Shown here: positions 29,495 through 41,548 of the stretch, in pieces | Position numbering within the stretch: position 1 is the first letter of the stretch | Layout of the letters: each line of letters starts with the position of its first letter | From: Kosakonia arachidis | GTDB lineage: Bacteria > Pseudomonadota > Gammaproteobacteria > Enterobacterales > Enterobacteriaceae | Length of the DNA stretch: 64,000 bases | Assembly: GCF_900116535.1 (NCBI RefSeq) | Contig: NZ_FPAU01000003.1 | Coordinates: forward strand, 498,403 to 562,402 | Reading direction: 5' to 3' | The notes under the pieces: model-generated | What the model was told of the DNA's origin: nothing | What the model saw: only the letters and a program-made list of their open reading frames with translations | Databases searched by the model: none | Translations under genes and position numbers: made by a program

Positions 29495-32311
29495 ATGAGT
29501 GACTATAAATCTACCCTGAATTTGCCGGAAACAGGGTTCCCGATGCGCGGCGATCTCGCCAAGCGTGAGCCGGGAATGCTGGCGCGTTGGACTGATGATG
29601 ACCTGTACGGCATCATCCGTGCAGCGAAAAAAGGCAAAAAAACCTTCATTCTGCATGATGGCCCTCCATATGCGAATGGCAGCATTCATATTGGTCACTC
29701 GGTTAACAAGATTCTGAAAGACATTATTGTGAAGTCCAAAGGACTCGCAGGTTATGACTCTCCCTATGTCCCGGGTTGGGATTGCCATGGTCTGCCCATT
29801 GAGTTGAAAGTGGAGCAGGAGTTCGGTAAGCCGGGTGAGAAATTCACCGCTGCGGAGTTCCGTGCCAAATGCCGTGAATATGCCGCAACGCAGGTTGACG
29901 GTCAGCGCAAAGACTTTATCCGTCTCGGCGTGCTGGGCGACTGGTCGCACCCGTATCTGACCATGGATTTTAAAACCGAAGCCAATATTATCCGCGCGCT
30001 GGGCAAAATCATCGGCAACGGCCACCTGCTAAAAGGCGCCAAGCCGGTGCACTGGTGTGTCGATTGCCGCTCCGCGTTGGCGGAAGCAGAAGTGGAGTAT
30101 TATGACAAAACATCGCCGTCCATCGACGTGGCATTCCATGCGGTTGACCAGGACGCAGTAAAAGCCAAATTTGGCGTTGCAACTGTTAACGGCCCGGTGT
30201 CTCTGGTTATCTGGACCACCACGCCGTGGACACTGCCTGCTAACCGCGCAATTTCTCTCGCGCCGGAATTTGAGTATGCGCTGGTGCAGATTGATGGTCA
30301 GGCGCTGATCCTGGCGAAAGATCTGGTCGAGAGCGTGATGAAACGCATCGGCACCGCAGAATACAACGTGCTGGGAACGGTAAAGGGTTCCGAGCTGGAA
30401 TTGATGCGCTTTAAACATCCATTCCTGGATTTTGATGTCCCTGCGATCCTCGGCGATCACGTTACACTGGAAGCGGGTACCGGTGCGGTACATACCGCTG
30501 GCGGTCACGGCCCGGACGACTATACCATCAGCCTGAAATACGGTCTGGAAATCGCCAACCCGGTTGGTCCGGACGGCACCTATCTGCCGGGTACTTACCC
30601 GACGCTGGATGGTGTCAATGTGTTCAAAGCTAACGATATGATCGTTGCGCTGCTGACGGAAAAAGGCGCGCTGCTGCACGTTGAAAAAATGCAGCACAGC
30701 TATCCTTGCTGCTGGCGTCATAAATCGCCGATTATCTTCCGTGCCACGCCGCAGTGGTTCGTCAGCATGGATCAGAAGGGTTTGCGTGCTCAGTCGCTGA
30801 GCGAAATCAAAGGTGTGCAGTGGATCCCGGATTGGGGACAGGCGCGTATCGAATCTATGGTCGCCAACCGTCCTGACTGGTGTATCTCCCGCCAGCGTAC
30901 CTGGGGCGTGCCGATGGCGCTGTTCGTGCATAAAGACACCGAAGAGCTGCACCCTCGCACGCTCGAGCTGATCGAAGCCGTTGCCAAATACGTTGAAGCC
31001 GACGGTATTCAGGCATGGTGGGATCTCGACCCGCGCGATATTATGGGTGATGACGCTGACAACTATGTCAAAGTGCCTGATACGCTGGACGTCTGGTTCG
31101 ATTCCGGTTCAACTCACGCTTCCGTGGTTGATGTGCGTCCAGAGTTTGCCGGTCACGCAGCGGATATGTATCTGGAAGGCTCGGATCAGCATCGCGGCTG
31201 GTTTATGTCCTCGCTGATGATCTCCACGGCGATGAAGGGTAAAGCGCCGTACCGCCAGGTGCTGACACACGGTTTCACCGTGGATGGTCAGGGCCGCAAG
31301 ATGTCCAAATCCATCGGCAACACCGTTTCCCCACAGGATGTGATGAACAAACTAGGCGCGGATATCCTGCGCTTGTGGGTCGCTTCAACCGATTACACGG
31401 GTGAAATGGCGGTTTCTGACGAGATCCTGAAACGCGCAGCGGACAGCTATCGTCGTATCCGTAACACCGCTCGCTTCCTGCTGGCAAACCTCAACGGCTT
31501 CGATCCGGCGAAAGATATGGTGAAACCGGAAGAGATGGTTGTGCTGGATCGCTGGGCTGTGGGCTGTGCGAAAGCGGCTCAGGAAGATATTGTTCAGGCC
31601 TATGATTCCTATGATTTCCACGAAGTGGTGCAACGCCTGATGCGTTTTTGCTCCATCGAAATGGGTTCGTTCTATCTCGACATCATCAAAGACCGCCAGT
31701 ACACCGCGAAAGCGGACAGCGTGGCGCGTCGCAGCTGCCAGACTGCGCTGTACCATATCGCAGAAGCGCTGGTACGCTGGATGGCGCCGATCATGTCCTT
31801 TACCGCCGATGAGATCTGGGGTTACCTGCCGGGCGATCGCGAGAAGTATGTCTTTACCGGCGAGTGGTACGAAGGCCTGTTCAGCCTGGCTGAAAGCGAA
31901 GCGATGAACGATGCCTTCTGGGAAGAGCTACTGAAGGTGCGCGGCGAAGTGAACAAGGTTATTGAGCAGGCGCGCGCTGACAAGAAAGTCGGTGGCTCTC
32001 TGGAAGCGGCAGTTACGCTGTTCGCCGAGCCGGAGCTGGCAGCGAAGCTGACCGCGCTGGGCGACGAATTGCGATTTGTCCTGTTGACCTCCGGGGCCAA
32101 AGTTGCGGATTATGCCAGCGCTTCAGAGGATGCTCAGCAGAGCGAACAGCTCAAAGGGCTGAAAGTCGCGCTGAGCAAAGCCGACGGTGATAAGTGCCCG
32201 CGCTGCTGGCATTACACCAATGATGTCGGCCAGGTGGCGGAGCACGCAGATATCTGCGGACGCTGTGTGAGCAACGTCGCCGGTGACGGCGAAAAACGTA
32301 AGTTTGCCTGA
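29495..32311 (+). CDS. ileS: IleS, isoleucyl-tRNA synthetase
   Basis: Class I synthetase (938 residues) charging tRNA-Ile and editing valine. HIGH motif [17 protein letters not shown] in [10 protein letters not shown], the editing (CP1) domain with [12 protein letters not shown], and a C-terminal zinc ribbon CPRCWHY...CGRC. The frame is open back to 29456, but ATG 29495 begins [15 protein letters not shown]. Unusual: the editing motif normally HTAPGHG reads HTAGGHG (codon GGC at 30500-30502, residue 336). Its stop overlaps the lspA ATG by one base. Confidence 0.98.
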   Translation: MSDYKSTLNLPETGFPMRGDLAKREPGMLARWTDDDLYGIIRAAKKGKKTFILHDGPPYANGSIHIGHSVNKILKDIIVKSKGLAGYDSPYVPGWDCHGLPIELKVEQEFGKPGEKFTAAEFRAKCREYAATQVDGQRKDFIRLGVLGDWSHPYLTMDFKTEANIIRALGKIIGNGHLLKGAKPVHWCVDCRSALAEAEVEYYDKTSPSIDVAFHAVDQDAVKAKFGVATVNGPVSLVIWTTTPWTLPANRAISLAPEFEYALVQIDGQALILAKDLVESVMKRIGTAEYNVLGTVKGSELELMRFKHPFLDFDVPAILGDHVTLEAGTGAVHTAGGHGPDDYTISLKYGLEIANPVGPDGTYLPGTYPTLDGVNVFKANDMIVALLTEKGALLHVEKMQHSYPCCWRHKSPIIFRATPQWFVSMDQKGLRAQSLSEIKGVQWIPDWGQARIESMVANRPDWCISRQRTWGVPMALFVHKDTEELHPRTLELIEAVAKYVEADGIQAWWDLDPRDIMGDDADNYVKVPDTLDVWFDSGSTHASVVDVRPEFAGHAADMYLEGSDQHRGWFMSSLMISTAMKGKAPYRQVLTHGFTVDGQGRKMSKSIGNTVSPQDVMNKLGADILRLWVASTDYTGEMAVSDEILKRAADSYRRIRNTARFLLANLNGFDPAKDMVKPEEMVVLDRWAVGCAKAAQEDIVQAYDSYDFHEVVQRLMRFCSIEMGSFYLDIIKDRQYTAKADSVARRSCQTALYHIAEALVRWMAPIMSFTADEIWGYLPGDREKYVFTGEWYEGLFSLAESEAMNDAFWEELLKVRGEVNKVIEQARADKKVGGSLEAAVTLFAEPELAAKLTALGDELRFVLLTSGAKVADYASASEDAQQSEQLKGLKVALSKADGDKCPRCWHYTNDVGQVAEHADICGRCVSNVAGDGEKRKFA

Positions 32312-32811
32312 TGAGTAAGCCTCTCTGTTCTACAGGACTACGCTGGCTGTGGCTGGTTGTGGTTGTGCTGATTATCGATCTGGGCTGTAAATACCTGATC
32401 CTCCAGAACTTTGCTCTGGGGGATACGGTGTCGCTGTTCCCATCGCTCAATCTGCACTATGCGCGTAACTATGGCGCGGCATTCAGTTTTATGGCTGACA
32501 GCGGTGGTTGGCAGCGCTGGTTCTTTGCCGGTATTGCTATCGGTATCTGCGTGGTGCTGACGGTACTGATGTACCGTGGGAAAGCCACGCAAAAGCTGAA
32601 TAACATCGCTTATGCGCTGATTATCGGCGGCGCGCTCGGTAATCTCTTCGACCGCTTATGGCATGGCTTCGTCGTCGATATGATCGATTTCTACGTCGGC
32701 GACTGGCATTTTGCTACCTTTAACCTTGCCGATAGCGCAATTTGTATCGGCGCGGCGTTGATTGTGCTGGAAGGCTTTTTGCCTAAACCTGCAGCGAAAG
32801 AGCAGGTATAA
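32311..32811 (+). CDS. lspA: LspA, lipoprotein signal peptidase II
   Basis: Inner-membrane aspartyl protease (166 residues, four helices) that removes signal peptides from diacylglyceryl-modified prolipoproteins. The catalytic Asp residues are in [14 protein letters not shown] and FNLADSAI. Translationally coupled to ileS (TGATG overlap). Confidence 0.97.
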   Translation: MSKPLCSTGLRWLWLVVVVLIIDLGCKYLILQNFALGDTVSLFPSLNLHYARNYGAAFSFMADSGGWQRWFFAGIAIGICVVLTVLMYRGKATQKLNNIAYALIIGGALGNLFDRLWHGFVVDMIDFYVGDWHFATFNLADSAICIGAALIVLEGFLPKPAAKEQV

Positions 32812-32819
32812 ATGTAAAT

Positions 32820-32848
32820 GCCGGGCGCTTTGCTTGCCCGGCCTACAG
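32820..32848. repeat. REP-like palindrome after lspA
   Basis: GCCGGGC...GCCCGGCCTACA resembles a REP (repetitive extragenic palindrome) unit, directly after the lspA stop. Confidence 0.6.
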
Positions 32849-32858
32849 AATTTGTGGC

Positions 32859-32902
32859 CACCTGTTTACCTGGTAAGCAAAGCGTCACCGGGTAAACAGG
32901 TG
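32859..32902. repeat. 12-bp perfect inverted repeat in the lspA-fkpB gap
   Basis: CACCTGTTTACC and GGTAAACAGGTG; pairing continues inward (TGGT with ACCG, one wobble), giving a 16-bp near-perfect stem with a 12-nt loop. Together with the preceding REP-like unit it fills the gap inside the ribF-ispH operon. Confidence 0.8.
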
Positions 32903-32926
32903 AGTCAAAACAAGCGAGCAACCTGC

Positions 32927-33397
32927 ATGTCTAAATCCGTACAGAGCGATAGCGCAGTGCTGGTGCACTTTACGCTCAAGCTCGAAGATGGTTCTCTTGC
33001 CGAGTCAACCCGCAACAACGGCAAACCGGCGCTATTTCGTCTGGGCGATGGTTCGCTCTCTGAGGGAATGGAGCAACACTTGCTGGGTCTGAAAGCTGGG
33101 GAAAAAAAGGTTTTCTCTCTCGAGCCGGATGCCGCATTCGGTACGCCGAGCCCGGACCTGATTCAGTACTTCTCTCGCCGTGAGTTTATGGATGCCGGGG
33201 AGCCTGAAATCGGGGCGATTATGCTCTTTACCGCAATGGATGGCAGCGAAATGCCGGGTGTGATCCGTGAAATTAATGGCGACTCTATCACCGTCGATTT
33301 CAACCATCCACTGGCGGGCAGAACCGTCCATTTTGATATCGATGTGCTGGAAGTCGATCCGGTACTGGAGGAAACGAATGCAGATCCTGTTGGCTAA
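32927..33397 (+). CDS. fkpB: FkpB/SlpA, FKBP-type peptidyl-prolyl isomerase
   Basis: Short-chain cytosolic FKBP with an inserted chaperone flap; 156 residues. [19 protein letters not shown] and [16 protein letters not shown] are conserved. ATG 32927 matches the family start [11 protein letters not shown]. At the C-terminus it continues past the usual end (about 149 residues in K-12) with TNADPVG, running 20 bases into ispH. Confidence 0.95.
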   Translation: MSKSVQSDSAVLVHFTLKLEDGSLAESTRNNGKPALFRLGDGSLSEGMEQHLLGLKAGEKKVFSLEPDAAFGTPSPDLIQYFSRREFMDAGEPEIGAIMLFTAMDGSEMPGVIREINGDSITVDFNHPLAGRTVHFDIDVLEVDPVLEETNADPVG

Positions 33398-34328
33398 CCC
33401 GCGCGGTTTTTGCGCCGGCGTTGACCGCGCTATCAGCATTGTTGAAAACGCGCTGGCTCTGTATGGCGCGCCAATTTATGTGCGCCACGAAGTGGTACAC
33501 AACCGTTATGTTGTTGATAGCCTGCGCGAGCGTGGGGCTATTTTTATTGAGCAGTTAAGTGAAGTGCCGGATGGCGCAATCCTGATTTTCTCTGCCCATG
33601 GTGTTTCCCAGGCGGTGCGTAATGAAGCGAAAAGCCGCGATTTGACGGTTTTCGATGCCACCTGTCCGTTGGTAACAAAAGTGCATATGGAAGTGGCTCG
33701 CGCCAGCCGACGTGGTGAGGAAGCGATCCTGATCGGCCACGCCGGGCACCCGGAAGTGGAAGGTACGATGGGGCAGTACAGCAACCCAAAAGGGGGCATG
33801 TACCTGGTCGAATCGCCTGCTGATGTTGCTACGCTCAATATCAAAGATGCGGGCAAACTGTCGTTTATGACGCAGACCACACTCTCGGTGGACGATACTT
33901 CTGATGTCATTGACGCGCTGCGCGCCCGTTTCCCGCAGATTGTTGGCCCGCGTAAAGATGACATCTGTTATGCCACGACCAACCGTCAGGAAGCGGTGCG
34001 GGCGCTGGCCGAACAGGCGGAAGTGGTGCTTGTGGTGGGGTCGAAAAACTCATCCAACTCCAACCGTCTGGCTGAACTGGCGCAGCGGATGGGCAAAAGC
34101 GCTTATTTGATCGATGACGCTTCTGATATCCAGGAGAACTGGGTTAAAGGTATCAAATGTGTCGGCGTAACTGCTGGTGCCTCCGCGCCTGACATTCTGG
34201 TGCAGAACGTGATTGTCCGCCTGCAGGAGCTGGGCGGCGGTGAAGCCATTCCGCTGGAAGGTCGTGAAGAGAACATTGTCTTTGAAGTGCCAAAAGAGCT
34301 AAGGGTTGATGTTCGCGAGGTCGAATAA
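33378..34328 (+). CDS. ispH: IspH, HMB-PP reductase (LytB)
   Basis: [4Fe-4S] enzyme (316 residues) making IPP and DMAPP in the last step of the MEP isoprenoid pathway. Iron-sulfur cysteines are in [21 protein letters not shown] and [14 protein letters not shown] 33378 has a GGAGG ribosome site that lies inside the fkpB frame. Followed by a strong terminator. Confidence 0.98.
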   Translation: MQILLANPRGFCAGVDRAISIVENALALYGAPIYVRHEVVHNRYVVDSLRERGAIFIEQLSEVPDGAILIFSAHGVSQAVRNEAKSRDLTVFDATCPLVTKVHMEVARASRRGEEAILIGHAGHPEVEGTMGQYSNPKGGMYLVESPADVATLNIKDAGKLSFMTQTTLSVDDTSDVIDALRARFPQIVGPRKDDICYATTNRQEAVRALAEQAEVVLVVGSKNSSNSNRLAELAQRMGKSAYLIDDASDIQENWVKGIKCVGVTAGASAPDILVQNVIVRLQELGGGEAIPLEGREENIVFEVPKELRVDVREVE

Positions 34329-34354
34329 CATTTTACCCTAAACTTTGTGCGAAG

Positions 34355-34380
34355 ATGCCAGACTGAGTCTGGCATTTTTT
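34355..34380 (+). terminator. Terminator after ispH
   Basis: ATGCCAGAC / GTCTGGCAT with a 3-nt loop and a six-T run closes the ribF-ispH operon before rihC. Confidence 0.92.
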
Positions 34381-34404
34381 ATGGATTTCACTTCAGGAGG
34401 CACT

Positions 34405-35319
34405 ATGCGTTTGCCAATGATCCTCGACACCGATCCGGGTATTGATGATGCCATTGCCATTGCTGCCGCGCTGTATGCACCGCAGTGCGAACTTAAACTG
34501 ATTACCACCGTTGCCGGTAATGTCTCGCTGGAAAAAACCACTCGCAACGCCCTGCAACTGCTCAACTTCTGGCAGGCCGACATCCCGCTGGCGCAAGGTG
34601 CGGCGACACCCTTATTGCGCCCACTGCACAGCGCTGCCGAAGTGCACGGGGAGTCCGGCATGGATGGCTACGACTTTGTCGAGCATCAGCGCCAGCCGCT
34701 GTCTAAACCGGCATTTCAGGCAATACGCGATACGCTAATGGTGTCTGCTGAACCCGTCACGCTGGTGACCATCGGCCCGTTGACTAATATAGCGCTGCTG
34801 CTGTCGCACTACCCGGAGTGCCAGTTCAATATTCGTCGTCTGGTGATGATGGGCGGCTCCGCCGGGCGGGGTAACTTCACTCCAAATGCCGAATTTAATA
34901 TCGCTATCGATCCGGAAGCTGCCGCCCGAGTGTTTCACAGCGGCCTCGAGATCGTGATGTGTGGGCTGGATGTCACTAACCGGGCGACACTGACGCCTGA
35001 GTTCCTTGCAACGCTACCCGCGCTCAACAAAACCGGGCATATGCTGCATGCGTTGTTTAGCCACTATCGCAGCGGCAGCATGGCAACCGGGCTGCGCATG
35101 CACGATCTCTGCGCAATTGCCTGGCTGGTCCGCCCGGAGCTGTTTACGCTGACATCATGTTTTGTGGCGGTGGAGACGCAGGGGAAATATACCTCTGGTA
35201 CGACGGTGGTGGATATCGACGGTAAGTTGAAGCAGAAACCGAATGCGCAGGTCGCACTGGATATTGACGTGGAAGGTTTTCGTCACTGGGTGGCAGAAGT
35301 GCTGGCGCTCGCACCCTGA
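34405..35319 (+). CDS. rihC: RihC, ribonucleoside hydrolase
   Basis: Hydrolyses purine and pyrimidine ribonucleosides to ribose and base in the cytosol; 304 residues. The Ca2+-binding motif [15 protein letters not shown] is N-terminal, with [14 protein letters not shown] and the active-site [13 protein letters not shown] 34405 has CAGGAGG upstream. It lies after the ispH terminator, so it may depend on read-through or its own promoter. Confidence 0.95.
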   Translation: MRLPMILDTDPGIDDAIAIAAALYAPQCELKLITTVAGNVSLEKTTRNALQLLNFWQADIPLAQGAATPLLRPLHSAAEVHGESGMDGYDFVEHQRQPLSKPAFQAIRDTLMVSAEPVTLVTIGPLTNIALLLSHYPECQFNIRRLVMMGGSAGRGNFTPNAEFNIAIDPEAAARVFHSGLEIVMCGLDVTNRATLTPEFLATLPALNKTGHMLHALFSHYRSGSMATGLRMHDLCAIAWLVRPELFTLTSCFVAVETQGKYTSGTTVVDIDGKLKQKPNAQVALDIDVEGFRHWVAEVLALAP

Positions 35320-35442
35320 TGTATCATGTCTTTTACTGATATTTTCGGCTGTATATCATTAATTTCTAATTATCGGTGTTTTCGGCTGGTAGCCCCGACG
35401 TGGGCTGGTTAATCTGGAAACGATTATTACGCATTTTTTTAA

Positions 35443-36279
<837 letters not shown>

Positions 36280-36330
36280 GAGTTATTACCCATCGTGATG
36301 TGGTTGTTGCAGTCGTAATTGATTGATTGC

Positions 36331-36360
36331 AAAGGGCAGTATTTTATTGCCCTTTTATTT
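36331..36360 (+). terminator. Terminator after dapB
   Basis: AAAGGGCA / TGCCCTTT with a 9-nt loop and the T-rich tail TTTTATTT, about 50 bp past dapB. Confidence 0.85.
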
Positions 36361-36498
36361 TCTCTTTTTTTCCCAATTTATTAGGTCAAAATGGTCTAAT
36401 CTTCAATTATGCCCTGCTTTTTTCGCGCTAAAATATAAATTTTGACCATTTGGTCCACTTTCTTGTGACAGGATTGTCTCTCCCAAAGTTTTCTTGCT

Positions 36499-36514
36499 AC
36501 GAAATCGTTTTCGT
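36499..36514. promoter_or_regulatory. PurR-like box upstream of carA
   Basis: ACGAAATCGTTTTCGT differs from the PurR consensus ACGCAAACGTTTTCGT at two positions; PurR is known to repress carAB P1. Confidence 0.65.
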
Positions 36515-36685
36515 TGTTGGTTTTTTTTGATCTTTTTATCTGTTAAACCCAGTAATGAAGGGCAGTGGCGTAAAAGAACAAGAAAAAAATGTGAGATAAG
36601 TTGACTTTTAACCAACATCTCTCCAGAATGCCGCCGTTTGCCAAAAATCCACGGCCAGCAAATTTGCATTGATTCATCATCTCGA

Positions 36686-36724
36686 TATGAATTAATATGC
36701 AAATAAAGTGAGTGAATATTCTCT
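36686..36724. promoter_or_regulatory. Tandem ARG boxes of carA P2
   Basis: Two 18-bp ARG boxes, with cores TGAAT-ATGCA and TGAGT-ATTCT, separated by 3 bp, the standard spacing for an arginine repressor hexamer. They lie immediately before carA. Confidence 0.85.
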
Positions 36725-36734
36725 GGAGGACGTT

Positions 36735-37883
36735 TTGATTAAGTCAGCGCTATTGGTTCTGGAAGACGGAACCCAGTTTCACGGTCGGGCCATTGGGGCA
36801 ACGGGCACGGCAGTTGGGGAAGTCGTTTTCAATACTTCAATGACCGGTTATCAAGAAATCCTCACTGATCCTTCCTACTCCCGCCAAATTGTTACTCTTA
36901 CTTATCCTCATATCGGCAATGTCGGCACCAACTCCGCTGACGAAGAATCTTCTCAGGTACATGCGCAAGGCCTGGTCATTCGTGATCTGCCACTGATTGC
37001 CAGTAACTACCGTAATACCGAAGACCTCTCTTCTTACCTGAAGCGCCATAATATTGTGGCGATTGCTGATATAGATACCCGTAAGCTGACGCGTTTGCTG
37101 CGTGAAAAAGGCGCGCAAAACGGCTGCATCATCGCTGGTGATAATGTCGATGCTGCAGTGGCGCTGGAGAAAGCGAAAGCGTTCCCGGGTCTGAACGGAA
37201 TGGATCTGGCAAAAGAAGTGACGACAGCGGAAACCTACAGCTGGACCCAGGGCAGTTGGACGCTGGCAAGTGAACTGCCGCAGGCGAAAGCGGCGAGCGA
37301 ATTACCGTTCCACGTTGTCGCTTACGACTACGGCGCGAAACGTAATATCCTGCGAATGTTGGTTGATCGCGGTTGCCGTTTAACGGTCGTACCGGCGAAA
37401 ACCCCTGCGGCGGACGTACTGAAGCTCAATCCGGACGGTATCTTCCTTTCCAACGGCCCAGGTGACCCGGCGCCGTGTGATTACGCGATTGAAGCGATTA
37501 AAACCTTCCTGGAAACGGATATTCCGGTGTTCGGCATCTGTCTTGGTCACCAACTGCTTGCGCTGGCGAGTGGAGCCAACACCATGAAGATGAAATTCGG
37601 CCACCACGGCGGCAACCATCCGGTAAAAGATATTGATAATAATACCGTGATGATCACCGCGCAGAACCACGGTTTTGCCGTTGATGAAGCCTCAATGCCT
37701 GCCAATTTGCGAGTGACGCACAAATCGCTGTTCGACGGCACACTGCAAGGTATCCATCGCACCGACAAGCCGGCGTTCAGTTTCCAGGGCCACCCGGAAG
37801 CCAGCCCGGGACCGCACGATGCCGCACCGCTGTTTGACCACTTTATTGAGCTCATTGAGCAGTATCGTAACACCGCCAAATAA
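36735..37883 (+). CDS. carA: CarA, carbamoyl-phosphate synthase small subunit (TTG start)
   Basis: Glutamine amidotransferase subunit (382 residues) supplying ammonia to CarB. The catalytic Cys is in FGICLGHQ and the His/Glu in GHPEASPG. The start is TTG 36735 with TGGAGGA upstream, matching the known UUG start in E. coli; an ATG frame from 36708 would run through the second ARG box and is rejected. carB follows after 17 bp. Confidence 0.97.
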   Translation: MIKSALLVLEDGTQFHGRAIGATGTAVGEVVFNTSMTGYQEILTDPSYSRQIVTLTYPHIGNVGTNSADEESSQVHAQGLVIRDLPLIASNYRNTEDLSSYLKRHNIVAIADIDTRKLTRLLREKGAQNGCIIAGDNVDAAVALEKAKAFPGLNGMDLAKEVTTAETYSWTQGSWTLASELPQAKAASELPFHVVAYDYGAKRNILRMLVDRGCRLTVVPAKTPAADVLKLNPDGIFLSNGPGDPAPCDYAIEAIKTFLETDIPVFGICLGHQLLALASGANTMKMKFGHHGGNHPVKDIDNNTVMITAQNHGFAVDEASMPANLRVTHKSLFDGTLQGIHRTDKPAFSFQGHPEASPGPHDAAPLFDHFIELIEQYRNTAK

Positions 37884-37900
37884 TCAGGAGAAGAAGAGCC

Positions 37901-40900
37901 ATGCCAAAACGTACAGACATAAAAAGTATCCTGATCCTTGGTGCTGGTCCGATTGTTATCGGCCAGGCGTGTGAGTTCGACTACTCCGGCGCCCAGGCGT
38001 GTAAAGCGCTGCGCGAAGAGGGTTATCGCGTTATCCTGGTGAACTCCAACCCGGCGACGATCATGACCGACCCCGAGATGGCGGATGCCACTTATATCGA
38101 GCCTATCCACTGGGAAGTGGTACGCAAAATCATCGAAAAAGAGCGTCCGGATGCCGTACTGCCAACCATGGGCGGTCAAACCGCGCTGAACTGTGCACTG
38201 GAACTGGAACGTCAGGGCGTGCTCAAAGAGTTCGGCGTCACCATGATTGGCGCGACAGCTGATGCGATTGATAAAGCAGAAGATCGCCGCCGTTTCGACA
38301 TTGCGATGAAGAAAATCGGTCTCGACACCGCGCGTTCCGGTATCGCTCATACCATGGACGAAGCGCTGGCCGTCGCAGCTGACGTTGGTTTCCCGTGCAT
38401 TATCCGTCCTTCCTTTACCATGGGCGGCACCGGTGGCGGCATCGCCTATAACCGTGAAGAGTTTGAAGAGATTTGCGCTCGTGGACTGGATCTCTCGCCA
38501 ACCAATGAACTGCTGATTGATGAATCGCTGATTGGCTGGAAAGAGTATGAGATGGAAGTGGTGCGTGATAGAAACGACAACTGCATCATTGTCTGCTCTA
38601 TTGAAAACTTCGACGCCATGGGGATCCACACCGGTGACTCTATCACCGTGGCACCAGCACAGACCCTGACCGATAAAGAGTACCAAATCATGCGTAACGC
38701 CTCGATGGCGGTACTGCGTGAAATCGGGGTGGAAACCGGCGGCTCGAACGTACAGTTCGCTGTGAACCCGAAAAACGGTCGTCTGATTGTGATTGAAATG
38801 AACCCTCGCGTATCCCGCTCTTCTGCGCTGGCTTCAAAAGCGACCGGTTTCCCGATTGCCAAAGTGGCAGCAAAGTTGGCGGTGGGTTATACGCTGGATG
38901 AATTGATGAACGACATCACCGGCGGCCGTACTCCGGCATCGTTCGAACCGTCCATCGACTACGTTGTGACCAAGATTCCGCGCTTCAACTTCGAGAAATT
39001 TGTTGGCGCTAATGACCGCCTGACCACGCAGATGAAATCAGTCGGTGAAGTAATGGCAATTGGCCGCACGCAGCAGGAGTCGATGCAGAAAGCGCTGCGT
39101 GGTCTGGAAGTGGGCGCGACTGGCTTCGACCCGAAAGTGAGCCTTGACGATCCGGAAGCGCTGACCAAAATCCGCCGCGAATTGAAAGACGCAGGTGCAG
39201 AGCGTATCTGGTACATCGCTGATGCATTCCGTGCCGGTCTCTCCATTGATGGCGTGTTTAACCTGACCAATATTGATCGCTGGTTCCTGGTGCAGATTGA
39301 AGAGCTGGTGCGTCTGGAAGAGAAAGTGGCGGCGGTGGGCATTAACGGTCTGGACGCTGACTTCCTGCTTATCCTGAAACGTAAAGGCTTTGCCGATGCG
39401 CGTCTGGCTAAACTGGTTGGCGTACGCGAAGCGGAAATCCGCAAACTGCGCGATCAGTATGACCTGCATCCGGTCTACAAACGCGTGGATACCTGTGCGG
39501 CAGAGTTCGCTACGGATACGGCCTATATGTATTCCACTTATGAAGATGAGTGCGAAGCTAACCCGAGCCAGGATCGCGAAAAAATCATGGTACTGGGCGG
39601 CGGTCCAAACCGTATCGGACAGGGTATTGAATTCGACTACTGCTGCGTACATGCGTCGCTGGCGCTACGCGAAGACGGTTACGAAACCATAATGGTTAAC
39701 TGTAACCCGGAAACGGTTTCGACCGATTACGACACCTCTGATCGTCTCTACTTTGAGCCGGTGACCTTCGAAGACGTGCTGGAAATTGTTCGCGTCGAGA
39801 AGCCGAAAGGCGTCATCGTGCAGTATGGCGGCCAGACACCGCTGAAACTGGCACGTGCGCTGGAAGCTGCTGGTGTGCCGGTTATCGGTACCAGCCCGGA
39901 TGCGATTGACCGTGCGGAAGATCGTGAGCGCTTCCAGAAGGCAGTTGACCGTCTGAAGCTGAAACAGCCAGCAAATGCTACCGTCACGGCGACTGAGCAG
40001 GCTGTAGAAAAGGCGAAAGAGATTGGTTACCCGCTGGTGGTGCGCCCGTCCTACGTGCTGGGTGGCCGTGCGATGGAAATCGTCTACGACGAAGTCGATC
40101 TACGTCGCTACTTTATGACGGCAGTGAGCGTTTCCAACGATGCACCGGTTCTGCTTGATCGTTTCCTCGATGATGCGGTAGAAGTGGATGTCGATGCCAT
40201 TTGCGATGGTGAAAGGGTGCTGATTGGCGGCATCATGGAGCACATCGAACAGGCGGGTGTCCACTCCGGCGACTCCGCTTGCTCTCTGCCAGCTTACACG
40301 CTGAGCCAGGAAATTCAGGACGTCATGCGCCAGCAGGTGCAGAAACTGGCGTTCGAGTTGCAGGTTCGTGGTCTTATGAACGTACAGTTCGCGGTGAAAG
40401 ACAACGAAGTTTACCTGATTGAGGTGAACCCGCGTGCGGCGCGTACCGTGCCGTTCGTCTCCAAAGCTACCGGTGTGCAGTTAGCGAAAGTGGCGGCGCG
40501 CGTAATGACTGGTAAAACGCTGGCCGAGCAGGGACATACCAAAGAGATCATCCCGCCGTATTACTCAGTGAAAGAAGTGGTATTGCCATTTAACAAGTTC
40601 CCTGGCGTTGACCCGCTGTTAGGGCCAGAAATGCGCTCTACCGGTGAGGTGATGGGCGTCGGGCGCACCTTCGCTGAAGCATTTGCCAAAGCACAGCTCG
40701 GCAGCAACTCAACGATGAAGAAATATGGTCGTGCGTTGCTCTCTGTTCGCGAAGGCGATAAAGAGCGCGTGGTGGATCTGGCGGCTAAACTGCTGAAACA
40801 GGGCTTTGAACTGGATGCAACTCACGGCACAGCGATTGTACTGGGCGAAGCCGGTATCAATCCGCGTCTGGTGAACAAAGTGCATGAAGGTCGCCCGCAC

Positions 40901-41125
40901 ATTCAGGATCGTATCAAGAATGGTGAGTACACCTACATCATTAACACCACGGCAGGTCGTCAGGCGATTGAGGATTCCAAACTGATTCGCCGCAGCGCAC
41001 TGCAATACAAAGTGCACTACGACACCACGCTGAACGGCGGCTTCGCCACCGCGATGGCCCTGAATGCGGACGCTACAGAGAAAGTGATTTCCGTGCAGGA
41101 AATGCACGCGCAAATCCGCAAGTAA
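37901..41125 (+). CDS. carB: CarB, carbamoyl-phosphate synthase large subunit
   Basis: 1074-residue synthetase forming carbamoyl phosphate from bicarbonate, ammonia and two ATP for arginine and pyrimidines. Two homologous ATP-grasp halves: [20 protein letters not shown] opens the first and [19 protein letters not shown] the second; the C-terminal allosteric domain binds UMP and ornithine. Ends in a terminator. Confidence 0.99.
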   Translation: MPKRTDIKSILILGAGPIVIGQACEFDYSGAQACKALREEGYRVILVNSNPATIMTDPEMADATYIEPIHWEVVRKIIEKERPDAVLPTMGGQTALNCALELERQGVLKEFGVTMIGATADAIDKAEDRRRFDIAMKKIGLDTARSGIAHTMDEALAVAADVGFPCIIRPSFTMGGTGGGIAYNREEFEEICARGLDLSPTNELLIDESLIGWKEYEMEVVRDRNDNCIIVCSIENFDAMGIHTGDSITVAPAQTLTDKEYQIMRNASMAVLREIGVETGGSNVQFAVNPKNGRLIVIEMNPRVSRSSALASKATGFPIAKVAAKLAVGYTLDELMNDITGGRTPASFEPSIDYVVTKIPRFNFEKFVGANDRLTTQMKSVGEVMAIGRTQQESMQKALRGLEVGATGFDPKVSLDDPEALTKIRRELKDAGAERIWYIADAFRAGLSIDGVFNLTNIDRWFLVQIEELVRLEEKVAAVGINGLDADFLLILKRKGFADARLAKLVGVREAEIRKLRDQYDLHPVYKRVDTCAAEFATDTAYMYSTYEDECEANPSQDREKIMVLGGGPNRIGQGIEFDYCCVHASLALREDGYETIMVNCNPETVSTDYDTSDRLYFEPVTFEDVLEIVRVEKPKGVIVQYGGQTPLKLARALEAAGVPVIGTSPDAIDRAEDRERFQKAVDRLKLKQPANATVTATEQAVEKAKEIGYPLVVRPSYVLGGRAMEIVYDEVDLRRYFMTAVSVSNDAPVLLDRFLDDAVEVDVDAICDGERVLIGGIMEHIEQAGVHSGDSACSLPAYTLSQEIQDVMRQQVQKLAFELQVRGLMNVQFAVKDNEVYLIEVNPRAARTVPFVSKATGVQLAKVAARVMTGKTLAEQGHTKEIIPPYYSVKEVVLPFNKFPGVDPLLGPEMRSTGEVMGVGRTFAEAFAKAQLGSNSTMKKYGRALLSVREGDKERVVDLAAKLLKQGFELDATHGTAIVLGEAGINPRLVNKVHEGRPHIQDRIKNGEYTYIINTTAGRQAIEDSKLIRRSALQYKVHYDTTLNGGFATAMALNADATEKVISVQEMHAQIRK

Positions 41126-41132
41126 GCCTGAC

Positions 41133-41158
41133 ACCGGCCCGTTTCGCGGGCCGGTTTT
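41133..41158 (+). terminator. Terminator of carAB
   Basis: ACCGGCCCG / CGGGCCGGT with a TTTCG loop followed by TTTTCC, 8 bp after carB. Confidence 0.93.
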
Positions 41159-41311
41159 CCTTTCCCGACTTCTGGTTCCTGTAGACCTGATAAGCGAAGC
41201 ACCCTCAGGTCTGCAACCTTCAGAGTGTTCTGCATTTCTCTACGCTTACAGAGTGTTAACCTAAAATAGCTTAACAGACGAATGAAATTCACTGAAAGCA
41301 GGGAGATAACC

Positions 41312-41548
41312 ATGCAAATGAACAAACTTCTGATGACGTCGATTTTTACCGCTGCAGCGTTGTTTACCGTTGCTGGTTGTTCTTCAAATCAGGCTGTGCG
41401 CACCACGGATGGACGTACCATTGTGACCGATGGTAAACCGAAGGTGGATGATGACACCGGGATGGTTTCCTATAAAAATGCTGAAACCGGTAAAACCGAG
41501 CAGATTAACCGCGACCAGGTAAAAAATATGAGTGAGCTGGATAATTGA
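41312..41548 (+). CDS. Small lipoprotein of the YgdI/YgdR (DUF903) type
   Basis: 78 residues, function unknown. A signal peptide ends in the lipobox VAGC followed by SSNQ; Ser at +2 predicts outer-membrane sorting. The mature part has the DUF903 pattern DGRTIVTDGKPKVDDDTG and EQINRDQVKNMSELD, a predicted SH3-like barrel. ATG 41312 has GGGAG upstream; 41318 is a second possible start. K-12 has caiF and the carnitine genes after carB and no such gene here, although it has YgdI and YgdR elsewhere. A small hairpin (AGCTGGAT / ATCCAGCT, 41535-41555) spans its stop codon. Confidence 0.88.
   Translation: MQMNKLLMTSIFTAAALFTVAGCSSNQAVRTTDGRTIVTDGKPKVDDDTGMVSYKNAETGKTEQINRDQVKNMSELDN

Larger units (their letters stand above)
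36361..36734. promoter_or_regulatory. carAB control region
   Basis: An AT-rich, non-coding stretch corresponding to the K-12 carAB region with pyrimidine-responsive P1 and arginine-responsive P2. It contains GGTCAAAAT (36384-36392) inverted at ATTTTGACC (36439-36447), a PurR-like box and a pair of ARG boxes. Known controllers in E. coli are PepA, PyrH, IHF, PurR, RutR and ArgR; which act here is inferred. Confidence 0.7.

Noticed and set aside
32859-32902. Palindrome considered as an intrinsic terminator inside the operon
   Set aside because: No T-run follows it and essential ispH lies downstream; a REP-type role is more likely.
37547-38686. 379-codon frame antisense to the carA-carB junction
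   Set aside because: Crosses two firmly identified genes and their ribosome site; no start signal or homology recognised.
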